A DNA stretch of 64,000 nt from Spongiactinospora sp. TRM90649 (GTDB lineage: Bacteria; Actinomycetota; Actinomycetes; Streptosporangiales; Streptosporangiaceae): contig NZ_JARLTC010000015.1 of the NCBI RefSeq assembly GCF_029382225.1, forward strand, positions 62,001 through 126,000, written 5' to 3'. Positions 21,213 to 30,731 of the stretch are shown one piece after another. A program made the position numbers and the translations under genes. Numbering within the stretch: position 1 is the stretch's first letter; each line of letters begins with the position of its first letter. The notes below the pieces were generated by a model, which was not told the DNA's origin, did not search any database, and worked only from the letters and a program-made list of their open reading frames with translations.

Positions 21213-22007
21213 ATGATCGCGATTCTCGGCGCCGGCAAGATGGGCGAGGCCCTGTTGTCCGGCCTGGTCCGTGCCGGCGTCACGCCCGACCGGCTGCTGG
21301 CCACCACCCGCCGCCCCGAGCGCGGCGAGGCCCTGACCCGCCAGTACGGCGTGCGCGTCGTGTCCAACCCCGAGGCCGCCAAACACGCGGATACCCTCAT
21401 CCTCGCCGTCAAGCCGCAGGACATGGCGGCGCTCCTCGACGAGATCGCCCCCCACGTCCCTGCCGGGACGCTGGTGATCTCGGCGGCGGCCGGCATCACG
21501 ACCTCCTTCGTCGAGGCCCGCCTCGGCGAGGGCGTACCGGTGGTGCGGGTCATGTCCAACACCCCCGTGCTGGTGGACGAGGCGATGAGCGTGATCTCCG
21601 CCGGGTCGCGCGCCGGGGAAGACCACCTCAGGCTCACCGAAGACCTGCTCACGCCGGTCGGCAAGGTGCTGCGCCTGCCCGAGTCGCAGCAGGACGCCGC
21701 GACCGCGCTGTCCGGCAGTGGCCCGGCCTACTTCTTCTACCTGGTCGAGGCCATGGTCGACGCCGGCATCCTGCTCGGCATGCCGCGCGCCGCCGCGCTC
21801 GACATGGTCACCCAGTCGATCGTGGGCGCGGCGATCATGCTGCGCGACTCCGGCGAGCACCCGGTGATCCTGCGCGAGGCCGTCACCTCGCCCGGCGGCA
21901 CCACCATCGCCGCCATCGCCGAGCTGGAGCGGCACAGCGTGCGCGCCGCCTTCCTGGCCGCGATCGAGGCCGCCCGCGACCGCGGCAGGCAGCTCGCCGC
22001 GGGCTGA
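21213..22007 (+). CDS. proC: pyrroline-5-carboxylate reductase
   Basis: The 264-residue enzyme makes proline from pyrroline-5-carboxylate with NAD(P)H. The N-terminal Rossmann motif is ILGAGKMGEALLSGL, and the C-terminal signature includes LSGSGPAYFFYLVEAM and VTSPGGTTIAAI. The ATG at 21213 follows GCGAGGTG. It corresponds in position to Rv0500 of the conserved actinobacterial block. Confidence 0.95.
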   Translation: MIAILGAGKMGEALLSGLVRAGVTPDRLLATTRRPERGEALTRQYGVRVVSNPEAAKHADTLILAVKPQDMAALLDEIAPHVPAGTLVISAAAGITTSFVEARLGEGVPVVRVMSNTPVLVDEAMSVISAGSRAGEDHLRLTEDLLTPVGKVLRLPESQQDAATALSGSGPAYFFYLVEAMVDAGILLGMPRAAALDMVTQSIVGAAIMLRDSGEHPVILREAVTSPGGTTIAAIAELERHSVRAAFLAAIEAARDRGRQLAAG

Positions 22008-22031
22008 CCCGAAACCGGGTCCGCCCGCGAA

Positions 22032-22049
22032 ACCGGGTTCGCACCCGGT
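22032..22049 (+). terminator. small hairpin after proC
   Basis: ACCGGGT, loop TCGC, ACCCGGT, located 25 bp downstream of the proC stop. Confidence 0.5.
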
Positions 22050-22090
22050 CCACCGCGGAGGCGAGGGGGTCCGAGCCTACGATTGGTCGG

Positions 22091-23506
22091 GTGACGATCC
22101 GTCGCGGCATCCCCCCGCTGCTCGTCGTGCTCGCACTCACCGGCTGCACCTCGGCCGAGCCGTCCGGCGTCCAGCTCGGCGCGGCGCACCGCGCCTCGGT
22201 GAGCGAGGTCGTCGAGGCTCCGGCCACCGTCGGCGCGCGGGCCACGGCCACGCTCCGCGCACCCACCTCGGGCACGCTCGCCAAGCTCTACGTGCGCGAC
22301 GGCGACACGGTGGAGAAGGGCAAGGTGCTCGCCCGGATCAGCTCCCCGCAGGCGAGAGACCAACTCGCGCAGGCGCGCAAGGCCGAACGGCTGGCCGCCG
22401 CGCCCGCTGTGCCCGCCGTGCCCCGGGCCGCGTTCTCCGCCCCCTCGTCGCGCCTGACCGGCGTCGGCGACTCCGCGTTCGCGCGTCTCGACCGCACCGT
22501 GCGGCGCGACTTCGCGCGGGCCAGGGCCGCCGCCAGGAAGGTCGGCGACTCCACCGCCCGCAAGCGGCTGCTCGGCGCGATCGACCTGGCCGAACGGCAG
22601 CACCGGGCGCAGCGCGCCGCGCTCGGCGCCATCACGGCCGATCTCAACCGGTCGGTCAACGCCGTGCTGTCGCAGGTCACCGGGCAGCTCAACAGCGGCC
22701 TGGGCGGTCTTACCTCCTCGATGGCCTCCTCCATGGCCTCGCTGCGGGCCGCGTCGCGCACCCAGGCCAGGACGGCGGTCAAGGCGGCTGAGGCGATGGT
22801 GGACGGCCTCACCGTCAAGGCCCCCTTCGACGGGGTCATCACCCTGGGCCGGTCCTCCGGCGGCGGCGCCGACGCGCTGAGCGGCCTGCTGAGCGGCCTG
22901 CCCGCCGGGCTCCCCACCCAGTTGCCGCAGGGCGGCGGGCAGCCGCCCGGCGAGGGCTCGGTGGTCGCGACCGGCGTGCCCGTCGCCTCCGGCGACGCCC
23001 TCCTGACAGTCACCGACGTCTCGGAGCTGACGCTCTCCGCCGAGGTGGACGAGACCGACGTGCTGCTCGTCGAGCGCGGCACCCCGGCGACGATCGAGCT
23101 CGACGCCGTCCCCGGCGCCGTCTACACGGCGAAGGTCACCGGCATCGGGGTGACCCCGGTGGCGGGCACCACGGGCGGGGTGGGTTACCCGGTACGGCTG
23201 TCGCTCGGCGCGGGCCGGTTCGACGACGGCAGGAAGGCGCCCAGGCCCAAACCGGGGATGAGCGTGGTGGCCAGGCTCACCGTCAAGGAGTCGCCGGGGG
23301 CGCTGGCCGTACCGGCCTCGGCGGTGGTGACCAGCGGGCGCGAGAGCGTGGTGTGGGCGGTGCGCGGCGGCGTGGCCGAACGCCGGGTGGTGCGCCTGGG
23401 CGCGCAGGGCGACGCGCTGGTCGAGGTGCTGCAGGGCCTCACCGACGGCGAGCGCGTGGTCGTCAAGGGCGCCGACGCCGTACGGCAGGGCCAGAAGCTG
23501 CCGTGA
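22091..23506 (+). CDS. periplasmic-adaptor (membrane fusion) lipoprotein of a MacA-type efflux system
   Basis: The 471-residue protein starts at a GTG. It has a lipoprotein signal (LLVVLALTGC, Cys about 18), a biotinyl-lipoyl-like half (GTLAKLYVRDGDTVEKGKVLARIS), a helical hairpin region (about 100-240), the second lipoyl half (VKAPFDGVITLG near 240) and beta-barrel/MP domains at the C-terminus. It overlaps the ATPase gene by 4 bp, and a permease follows, making an adaptor-ATPase-permease operon. The cargo is unknown. Confidence 0.85.
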   Translation: MTIRRGIPPLLVVLALTGCTSAEPSGVQLGAAHRASVSEVVEAPATVGARATATLRAPTSGTLAKLYVRDGDTVEKGKVLARISSPQARDQLAQARKAERLAAAPAVPAVPRAAFSAPSSRLTGVGDSAFARLDRTVRRDFARARAAARKVGDSTARKRLLGAIDLAERQHRAQRAALGAITADLNRSVNAVLSQVTGQLNSGLGGLTSSMASSMASLRAASRTQARTAVKAAEAMVDGLTVKAPFDGVITLGRSSGGGADALSGLLSGLPAGLPTQLPQGGGQPPGEGSVVATGVPVASGDALLTVTDVSELTLSAEVDETDVLLVERGTPATIELDAVPGAVYTAKVTGIGVTPVAGTTGGVGYPVRLSLGAGRFDDGRKAPRPKPGMSVVARLTVKESPGALAVPASAVVTSGRESVVWAVRGGVAERRVVRLGAQGDALVEVLQGLTDGERVVVKGADAVRQGQKLP

Positions 23507-24198
23507 CCGCCGCCGGTGAGCCCGCCTTCGAGTGCGAAGACCTGCGCCGCTCCTACCAGGCGGACGGCGTGTCAGTAGAGGCGCTGCGCGGAGTGAGCCT
23601 GCGCATCGACGCCGGGGAGTTCGTCGCCATCGTCGGCCCGTCCGGTTCTGGCAAGTCCACCCTGATGCATCTGCTCGGCTGTCTTGACCGGCCGACCTCC
23701 GGCACGCTGCGGGTCGGCGGCGTGGACGTCGCCACCCTCACCGAGGCCCGCCTCGCCGACCTGCGCAACCGCACCATCGGGTTCGTCTTCCAGTCGTTCC
23801 ACCTGCTGGCCCGCACCTCCGCGCTGGACAATGTGGCGCTCCCGCTGGTCTACCGGGGCGTCGGGGCCGCCTCGCGGCGCAGGCGGGCACGGGAGGCCCT
23901 GGAGTCCGTCGGTCTCGGGCACCGCCTGACGCACCGGCCGTCCCAGATGTCCGGCGGCGAGCAGCAGCGGGTCGCCATCGCCCGCGCGCTGGTCGGCGAC
24001 CCCGAGGTGGTCCTCGCCGACGAGCCCACCGGCAACCTGGACACCCGCAACGGGGCCGAGGTGATGGACCTCCTGGCCGGGCTCAACGCCGAGAGCGGCG
24101 TCGCGGTGGTGCTGGTCACCCACGAGCCCGAGGTCGCGGGCCGCGCCCGGCGGCGGATCCACGTGCGCGACGGCCTGATCGAGCGGGACGCCACGTGA
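23503..24198 (+). CDS. ABC transporter ATPase, MacB/LolD type
   Basis: The 231-residue protein has Walker A GPSGSGKST near residue 42, the signature MSGGEQQRVAIARAL, Walker B VVLADEPTGNLD and a switch His in VTHEPEV. It starts at a GTG overlapping the adaptor stop and overlaps the permease start. The tight coupling shows that the three products act together. Confidence 0.93.
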   Translation: MTAAGEPAFECEDLRRSYQADGVSVEALRGVSLRIDAGEFVAIVGPSGSGKSTLMHLLGCLDRPTSGTLRVGGVDVATLTEARLADLRNRTIGFVFQSFHLLARTSALDNVALPLVYRGVGAASRRRRAREALESVGLGHRLTHRPSQMSGGEQQRVAIARALVGDPEVVLADEPTGNLDTRNGAEVMDLLAGLNAESGVAVVLVTHEPEVAGRARRRIHVRDGLIERDAT

Positions 24199-25379
24199 GG
24201 GGGCGCGAGGCGTTCCTGATGGCGCTGGCCGCGCTGCGGGTCAACCGCCTGCGCAGCTCGCTGACCATGCTGGGGGTGATCATCGGGGTGCTGGCCGTGG
24301 TGATCCTGGTGGCCATCGGCACCGGCGCCAAGGACGCCGTGGAGCGTGAGATCGCCGGGCTGGGCAGCAACATCATCCTGGTCGTGCCTGGCCAGCTCGG
24401 CGTCGGCGCGTTCCCCACCCAGAGCCGCCTCGGGCTTCGGGACGCCGCCGAGGTCAGGCGGGTCGTCGGCGACCCATCCAAGGTCACGGTGTCGGTGGCC
24501 TCCGGCGAGACGATGCGGGTCGGGCGCACCGAGGCGTTCGTCACGATCACCGGCACCGACGAGAACATCCCCAACATCTTCGACCGGCCGCTGGCCAAGG
24601 GCCGCTACCTGACCGAGACCGACGTCGACACCCGGAGGCGCGTGGCCGTCCTCGGCTCGGAGGTGGCCGCCCGCCTGTTCGGCGACGTCGATCCGATCGG
24701 CCGCCAGGCGACGATCTCCGGCGTGCGGTTCCGCGTGGTCGGCGTCTACCGGACCGTGGGCGCGACCTTCGGCGTGGCCCGCGACCAGGAGGTGCACATC
24801 CCGGTCACCACCGCCCAGCGGCTGCTGGGCGTCGCCAGGATCAACGGCATCGCCGTCGGCGCGTCCGGGCCCGACACCATCGAGCCGCTGCGGCAGCGGG
24901 TGCTCGGCGCGCTCACCGATCTCCACCCGGGGGAGAAGTTCTCCGCCGTCACCCAGACCCAGTTGCTCGGCACCATCGGCAGCGTCCTCGGCATGCTCAC
25001 CGGCGTGCTGGCCGCGATCGCCGGGATCTCGCTGCTCGTGGGCGGGGTCGGGGTGTCCAACATCATGCTCGTGAGCGTCCGCGAGCGCACCGGCGAGATC
25101 GGCCTGCGCAAGGCCCTCGGCGCCAGGCAGCGCGACGTGCTTGCGCAGTTCCTGATCGAGGCCGTGCTGCTGACCACCATCGGCGGGGTTGTCGGCATCG
25201 GCATCGGCGTGGGCGGCTCGCTGCTGATCGACGTGCTGACCCCCGTGCCCGCCACGGTGACGCTGTGGTCGGTCGCCCTGGCGTTCGGCGTGTCGGCGGC
25301 GGTCGGGGTGTTCTTCGGCGTCGCCCCCGCTCGCCGCGCGGCCCGCCTCGACCCGGTAACCGCTCTCCGTGCCGAATGA
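24195..25379 (+). CDS. FtsX/MacB-family ABC permease
   Basis: The 394-residue protein has one N-terminal membrane helix (SLTMLGVIIGVLAVVILVAI), a large extracytoplasmic MacB periplasmic-core domain (about 50-250), then three C-terminal helices with the FtsX signature (NIMLVSVRERTGEIGLRKALGA). The GTG start overlaps the ATPase stop. Confidence 0.9.
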   Translation: MRGREAFLMALAALRVNRLRSSLTMLGVIIGVLAVVILVAIGTGAKDAVEREIAGLGSNIILVVPGQLGVGAFPTQSRLGLRDAAEVRRVVGDPSKVTVSVASGETMRVGRTEAFVTITGTDENIPNIFDRPLAKGRYLTETDVDTRRRVAVLGSEVAARLFGDVDPIGRQATISGVRFRVVGVYRTVGATFGVARDQEVHIPVTTAQRLLGVARINGIAVGASGPDTIEPLRQRVLGALTDLHPGEKFSAVTQTQLLGTIGSVLGMLTGVLAAIAGISLLVGGVGVSNIMLVSVRERTGEIGLRKALGARQRDVLAQFLIEAVLLTTIGGVVGIGIGVGGSLLIDVLTPVPATVTLWSVALAFGVSAAVGVFFGVAPARRAARLDPVTALRAE

Positions 25380-25392
25380 CAGTATTGGGCGT

Positions 25393-27072
25393 GTGACCGT
25401 GATCCGGGAGCGTTTGCGGCAGGGCCGCAGGTGGTTGAGCCGGGGGATGTGGGAACGGGCACGGCGGGAGTTCGAGGGGGCACTCGACGCCGCCGTGGGA
25501 GACCGGGAGCGCGCTCAGGCGGCGGAAGGAGCGGCGGAGGCGGCGTGGTGGCTCGACGACGACGCGCGGGTGTCCGAGCGGTACGAACAGGCCTACCGCG
25601 CCTACCGGGCGGCGGGAGACCTGGTCGGGGCGGCCAGGTCGGCCGCGTGGCTGGGCAACGGCGCGCTCCAGTTGCGCGGTGAGGACGCCGTCGCCCAGGA
25701 CTGGTTCCGGCGGGCCGGACGCCTGCTCGAAGGGGCGCCACGGGGCCGTGAGCGCGCGCTGCTCACCCTCTTCGAGGGCATGGCGGCACGTCAGCGGGGC
25801 GACGGCGAGACCGCGATCGAGCGGGCCGAGGAGGTGGTGTCCGCCGCCCGTGGACTAGGGTCCTCCGACCTGGAGGTTCAGGGGATGGCGCTGTCCGGCG
25901 TGGCCAGGGTCGATCGAGGCGACGTCGGCGAGGGGATGCGGCTGCTGGACGAGGCCGCCGCCGTGGCCCTGGCGGGCCAGACCCACGAGGTCGGCGCGGT
26001 GTGGATGCCCGGTTGCTACCTGGTGCAGGGCTGCGTGCAGGCCAGAGACTGGGAGCGGGCCGCGCAGTGGTCCGGCCGGGTGATGGACCTCTGCCGCCGC
26101 CTCGACCTGGGCTCGCCGTTCGCGCGGTGCCGTACGCACTATGGAACGGCGCTGCTCTGGCAGGGCCGGTGGCCGGAGGCGGAGGAGGAGCTGACCGGCG
26201 CGGTGCGGGCGCTCAGCGGGATCCGCCCGCTGTTCGCGGCCGAGGCGCGGGCCCAGCTCGGCGAGCTGCGCCGCCGTCAGGGGCGTCGCACCGAGGCGGG
26301 CGAGCTGTTCCGCGCCGCGCGCACGACCCCCGACGGCCGTCTCGGCCTGGCCGAGCTGTGCCTGGACGAGGGCGACGCGGGCGGCGCGTTCGACCATGCC
26401 CGCGCGCTGCTGGACGGCCTGCCGGCGCAGGCGAGCCTGGAGCGCTGCCGCGCGCTGGAACTGCTGGCCCGCGCCGGGGCGCGGCGCAGCGCCGGTGTCC
26501 CGGAGAGCGAGCACGCACGGCTGCTGGACGCCGCGCGGGAACTGGGCGGGCTGGCCGGCATGGTGGGCACCGACGCCGTGCACGCGTCGGCGCTGTGGGC
26601 GGCGGGCCTGATGCGGCTGCGCGTGCTACAGGAGAGCACCGGCACCGAGCACGCCGTGGCCACCCTGCGGCGGGCGACGCTGCTGTTCGAGCGGGCCGGA
26701 GACGCCTACAACGCGGCCCGGGTCCGGCTCGACCTGGCCGAGGCGCTGACGGCCCGCGACCGGCCCGGCACGGCGGAGGAGGAGGCCGCCGCCGCCCGAG
26801 AGACCCTCGTACGGCTCGGCGGCGTCACCGACGCGCGCCGTGCCGTCCGGCTGCTGGCCCGGGTGCGCCACGACCGCGCCTCCGCGCTCACCACCCGGCA
26901 GCGCGAGATCCTCGCCCTGGTCGCCCTCGGCATGACCAACAAGGAGATCGCCCGGCGGCTCGCGCTGAGCGAGCACACCGTCAAACGACACATCGCCAAC
27001 ATCCTGGTGCGGCTCGGCCTTCCCTCGCGCACGGCCGCCGTCGCCCACGCCTCACGGGCGGGGCTGCTGTAA
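25393..27072 (+). CDS. TPR-rich LuxR-family regulator
   Basis: The 559-residue protein has many TPR-like helical repeats from residue 5 to about 480. A C-terminal LuxR/NarL helix-turn-helix follows (LTTRQREILALVALGMTNKE, IARRLALSEHTVKRHIANIL). No ATPase (Walker) motif is present, so it is not a full LAL regulator. A GTG start at 25393 is chosen for its position right after the efflux operon (14 bp gap). It may control that operon or simply be co-transcribed. Confidence 0.82.
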   Translation: MTVIRERLRQGRRWLSRGMWERARREFEGALDAAVGDRERAQAAEGAAEAAWWLDDDARVSERYEQAYRAYRAAGDLVGAARSAAWLGNGALQLRGEDAVAQDWFRRAGRLLEGAPRGRERALLTLFEGMAARQRGDGETAIERAEEVVSAARGLGSSDLEVQGMALSGVARVDRGDVGEGMRLLDEAAAVALAGQTHEVGAVWMPGCYLVQGCVQARDWERAAQWSGRVMDLCRRLDLGSPFARCRTHYGTALLWQGRWPEAEEELTGAVRALSGIRPLFAAEARAQLGELRRRQGRRTEAGELFRAARTTPDGRLGLAELCLDEGDAGGAFDHARALLDGLPAQASLERCRALELLARAGARRSAGVPESEHARLLDAARELGGLAGMVGTDAVHASALWAAGLMRLRVLQESTGTEHAVATLRRATLLFERAGDAYNAARVRLDLAEALTARDRPGTAEEEAAAARETLVRLGGVTDARRAVRLLARVRHDRASALTTRQREILALVALGMTNKEIARRLALSEHTVKRHIANILVRLGLPSRTAAVAHASRAGLL

Positions 27073-27472
27073 TCGCCACAGAGAATCAACATTCCCGCCG
27101 TCAGATATTTCCCGGATGGCTTACTTTCGCCGTCGGCACCGGCCCGGACCTGCGGCTCGTCCCCGGCGACGCCGCATCCGCCGGGGGTGCCGCCCATGCC
27201 GGGATTTACGGCGTGGATTGGCGGCCGGATATTAGTGACGCCATAACCGGCCGGTAATTGTCCGATGCTGGCCATACTGTTTACCCCGGCCGGAAAACTT
27301 GGAATCTTCATGGTTGACGGCGCCGTCGCACACCCGCAAAAGAAAGATCGGCGAGGTGCGCACCGGCCCGCTCTCGCTCGTTCGCGAAGTCACCGGCGGC
27401 GGCGCCGAGCAGGAGCGGAACACCGGGCGGGTGTGCGGCGGCGGCGTACCTGAACCGGTATTTCATTCCGAT
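27073..27472. other. gene-free intergenic stretch
   Basis: About 400 bp between the LuxR-type gene and the terminator of the two-component system. It is less GC-rich than the surroundings, with open frames of poor codon bias. I see no RNA gene or clear promoter motif in it. Confidence 0.4.
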
Positions 27473-27521
27473 GCGCCCGCCCGCCGTCCGTCAACAGGGC
27501 AGGCGAACGGCGGGCGGGCGC
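27473..27521 (-). terminator. long perfect hairpin terminator
   Basis: A 15-bp perfect stem (GCGCCCGCCCGCCGT with its complement; 19-nt loop) lies 13 bp beyond the stop of the response-regulator gene. Confidence 0.7.
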
Positions 27522-27534
27522 TCCTCGGCCACTC

Positions 27535-28194
27535 TCAGGACCCCCGGCTCACCAGCCCGGACTCGTAGGCGACGATCACGGCCTGCGCCCGGTCACGCGC
27601 CCCGATCTTGGCGAACAGGCTGGTCACGTGGTTCTTGACGGTCGAGGGCGAGACGCCGAGCACCCCGGCGATCTCGGCGTTGGACCGCCCGCCGCCGATG
27701 AGCGTCAGGACCTCGCGCTCGCGGTCGGTCAGCGTGTCGGCCACACCGGGCGCGGGGAGCGGGGTGGGGCGGGACGCGCGCACGAAGGTCCCGATCAGGC
27801 GGGTGAGCAGCCGGGGCGCGACGGCGGACTCGCCCCGATGGACGATGCGCACGCCCTCGGTCAGCTCCTCGGGGGAGATGTCCTTCGGCAGGAAGCCGGA
27901 GGCGCCGGCGCGGAGCATCGCCACCACGTACTCGTCCAGGTCGAACGTGCTGAGGGCGAGGACGCGCACGCCGTGGCCCGCTGCGGTGATCCGCTCGGTG
28001 GCGGTCACGCCGTCCATGCCGGGCATGTGGACGTCCATCAGCACCACGTCGGGACGCAGCTCGGCGCTGAGCCGCACGGCCTGCGCGCCGTCGGGGGCCT
28101 CGCCCGCCACGGCCATGTCGGGCTGCGCCCCGATGATCATGGAGAACCCGGTCCGCACGAGGGCCTGGTCGTCCACGAGCAGCACGTTGATCAA
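27535..28194 (-). CDS. NarL/FixJ-type response regulator
   Basis: The 219-residue protein has a receiver domain with acidic VDDQ and phospho-acceptor Asp in VVLMDVHMPGMDG (about residue 54). The C-terminal LuxR helix-turn-helix is LTDREREVLTLIGGGRSNAE and IAGVLGVSPSTVKNHVTSLF. It overlaps the upstream histidine-kinase gene by 4 bp and forms a two-component pair with it. Confidence 0.93.
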   Translation of the reverse strand: MINVLLVDDQALVRTGFSMIIGAQPDMAVAGEAPDGAQAVRLSAELRPDVVLMDVHMPGMDGVTATERITAAGHGVRVLALSTFDLDEYVVAMLRAGASGFLPKDISPEELTEGVRIVHRGESAVAPRLLTRLIGTFVRASRPTPLPAPGVADTLTDREREVLTLIGGGRSNAEIAGVLGVSPSTVKNHVTSLFAKIGARDRAQAVIVAYESGLVSRGS

Positions 28195-29414
28195 GAATCG
28201 GCCTCCGTCCGGGACACGGGCAAGGGGGGTTCGGGCGTCCGCGGGCTCTTGGGGGCGTGGGGGAGGGGGATGCGGGCGTGGACCCGGAACCCGCCTCTGG
28301 GGCGGGGGCCGGTCTGCAACTGGCCGCCGCAGAGGGCCACCCGCTCGGCCATGCCGTTCAGGCCGTACCCGGCCCCGCTGGTGTCCCTGGCGTCGCGTGA
28401 GCCGTCGTTCCAGGGCGTGCCGTCATCGAGGACCTCGATCACCACCGCGCGCTCCTCGTAAGTCAGCCGCACGCTCGCGCGGGCCCCCGGCGCGTGCTTG
28501 CGGGTGTTGGTGAGCGACTCCTGGACGATCCGGTAGACCGCGTGGTCCACCGCCGCCGGGAGCGGCGCGGGCTCGCCGTCCACGACCAGACCGGCCGGTA
28601 GGCCCGCCTGCCGGGCCTGGCCGATCAGCGTGGGCACTTCGGCCGCGCCGACGCCCGAGTGGTCCTCCGGATCCCGTTCGTCATCGGCGCGCAGCACGTG
28701 CAGCAGGTCGCGCATCTCCGCCATCGCCTGCCGGGCGGTGCGCTCGGCCGTGACGAGCGTCTCCTCGGCCCGCTCCGGGTCGGCCCGCATGGTGGTGCGG
28801 CCCGCGCCGACCAGCACGTTGATCACGCTGATGTGGTGCGCCACCACGTCGTGCAGCTCGCGGGCGATGCGCCGCCGCTCGGCGCGCACCGCGCTCTCGG
28901 CGGCGTGCTGCTCCCGGCGGGCCCGCAGCTCGGACCGCTGCCGGAAGAAGAGGCCCGTGCCGACCGCGAAGAGCAGCTGTATGGCGTTGCCGAGCTGGTT
29001 GCCGGGCCTGGAGTACCAGATGGCGAAGCCCTCGGCGCACATCGCCGCCACCCCGACGCTCCACGCGGACCTGGCGGTGCCGTACCGGCCGAGGGAGTAG
29101 AACGCGATCACGGTGGGCACGCCCGCCGCGTTGAGCGGGACGAAGAATGCGGTGAAGACGTCGGCCGCGGCGGTGAGCGCGGCCACGAGCACGGGCCTGC
29201 GCCTGCGCGTGAGCAGGGCGAGCGAGCCGGCGATCCAGGCGGCCGAGCCGAACAGCACCTGCGACGAGGCGTCCAGCGCGAGTCCCAGCACCATCAGGTA
29301 GACGGACAGCGCGCAGAGGACTGCGACCAACGTCACATCGAAGACCATCGGGCGGCGCAGGGCATGCCAAGCACGTCGAACGCCCCGGAATCGCATGGTT
29401 CGACCGTACGGCAC
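28191..29414 (-). CDS. sensor histidine kinase (HisKA_3 type)
   Basis: The protein has about 407 residues. Several N-terminal membrane helices (about 20-155) are followed by the HisKA_3 phospho-acceptor motif RELHDVVAHHISVINVL near 190, and an HATPase domain with GYGLNGMAERVALCGG near 360. No extracytoplasmic sensor domain is visible, so it probably senses within the membrane. GTG 29414 and ATG 29396 are alternative starts. Confidence 0.9.
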   Translation of the reverse strand: MPYGRTMRFRGVRRAWHALRRPMVFDVTLVAVLCALSVYLMVLGLALDASSQVLFGSAAWIAGSLALLTRRRRPVLVAALTAAADVFTAFFVPLNAAGVPTVIAFYSLGRYGTARSAWSVGVAAMCAEGFAIWYSRPGNQLGNAIQLLFAVGTGLFFRQRSELRARREQHAAESAVRAERRRIARELHDVVAHHISVINVLVGAGRTTMRADPERAEETLVTAERTARQAMAEMRDLLHVLRADDERDPEDHSGVGAAEVPTLIGQARQAGLPAGLVVDGEPAPLPAAVDHAVYRIVQESLTNTRKHAPGARASVRLTYEERAVVIEVLDDGTPWNDGSRDARDTSGAGYGLNGMAERVALCGGQLQTGPRPRGGFRVHARIPLPHAPKSPRTPEPPLPVSRTEADS

Positions 29415-29567
29415 GCATCCCCGCCCCGGTACGCCGAAGGCCGGGCGACCAGACGGAGATCGTATTGTCCGGCGTGCGGTAACGTCGGGCTCCAGGAGCG
29501 GGCCGCGCGCCGGGGAAGGGGCCGCGCGGGTTCAGAGGCGCCTGAACGGTCGAGCGGAGCATGCCGG

Positions 29568-30731
29568 ATGAGCAGGTCAGTGCGGGTCGTGTGGGATGAC
29601 GCGCTCACGTCGTACAACTTCGGCCCAGACCACCCGCTCGCCCCGGTGCGCGTCGAGCTGACCATGGCGCTGGCCCGCGAGCTGGGCGTGCTCGCCGAGG
29701 TCGAGCACGCCAACTGCGCGCCCGCCACCGACGACGAACTGGCCCTGGTCCACGGGCGCGCCTACATCGAGGCGGTCAAGGCCGTCTCGCGCACCGGCAG
29801 GCCCGACATGTCGGTCGGCCTGGGCACCACCGACAACCCGGCGTTCGCTGGCGTCCACGAGGCCTCCGCGCTGATCGCCGGGGCGAGCCTGGCGGCGGCG
29901 CGGGCGGTGTGGACCGGCGAGGCCGAGCACGCGCTGAACGTCGCGGGCGGCCTGCACCACGCGATGCCGTCGGCGGCCAGCGGCTTCTGCGTCTACAACG
30001 ACCCCGCGCTCGCGATCGCCTGGATGCTCGACCGGGGCGCGACGCGCGTCGCGTACGTGGACGTGGACGTCCACCACGGCGACGGCGTGCAGGCGATGTT
30101 CTACGACGACCCCCGGGTGCTGACGATCAGCCTGCACGAGAGCCCGCGCACGCTCTTCCCCGGCACCGGCTTCCCGCACGAGACGGGCGCCGGGGGCACG
30201 GCGGTCAACGTCGCCCTCCCGGCCGGCTGCGGCGACTCCGACTGGCTGCGCGCCTTCCACGCGGTGGTGCCGCCGCTGCTGCGCGAGTTCGAGCCGGAGG
30301 TGCTGGTCACCCAGCACGGCTGCGACAGCCACGCGCTCGACCCGCTGGCCCACCTGATGCTGAGCGTGGACGGCCAGCGCGCCGCCTACGAGGCGCTGCA
30401 CCGGCTGGCCCACGAGACGGCCGGCGGGCGGTGGATCGCCACCGGAGGCGGCGGCTATGAGCTGGTCCAGGTCGTGCCGAGGGCGTGGACCCACCTGATC
30501 GCCGAGGCGTCGGGTCACCCGCTCGACCCGGGCACCGAGACCCCGGCCGCCTGGCGCGAGTTCGTCCGCACCAGGACCGGCGAAACCGCGCCGCTGACCA
30601 TGACCGACGGCCGACGCCCGGAATTTCAGGACTTCTCCGCAGGCTATGATCCAGGCGACCCTGTCGACCGGGCCATCGTGGCGACCCGGAACGCGGTGTT
30701 CCCGTCACATGGCCTCGATCTATTGCTGTGA
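29568..30731 (+). CDS. AcuC-like histone-deacetylase-fold protein
   Basis: The 387-residue protein has an arginase/deacetylase fold. Metal- and charge-relay residues are seen in GGLHHAM, VDVDVHHGDGVQAMF and TQHGCDSHALDPL, and GTGGGGYEL-like (ATGGGGYEL) near the end. AcuC proteins deacetylate acetyl-CoA synthetase in Bacillus, and actinobacterial homologues are lysine deacylases. The start at 29568 is chosen because homology begins at VRVVWDD. Confidence 0.88.
   Translation: MSRSVRVVWDDALTSYNFGPDHPLAPVRVELTMALARELGVLAEVEHANCAPATDDELALVHGRAYIEAVKAVSRTGRPDMSVGLGTTDNPAFAGVHEASALIAGASLAAARAVWTGEAEHALNVAGGLHHAMPSAASGFCVYNDPALAIAWMLDRGATRVAYVDVDVHHGDGVQAMFYDDPRVLTISLHESPRTLFPGTGFPHETGAGGTAVNVALPAGCGDSDWLRAFHAVVPPLLREFEPEVLVTQHGCDSHALDPLAHLMLSVDGQRAAYEALHRLAHETAGGRWIATGGGGYELVQVVPRAWTHLIAEASGHPLDPGTETPAAWREFVRTRTGETAPLTMTDGRRPEFQDFSAGYDPGDPVDRAIVATRNAVFPSHGLDLLL

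Noticed and set aside
27073..27311. Minus-strand frame with an open start near 27311 running into the LuxR-type gene
   Set aside because: It is antisense to the TPR-LuxR gene for most of its length and has no recognisable domain or ribosome site.
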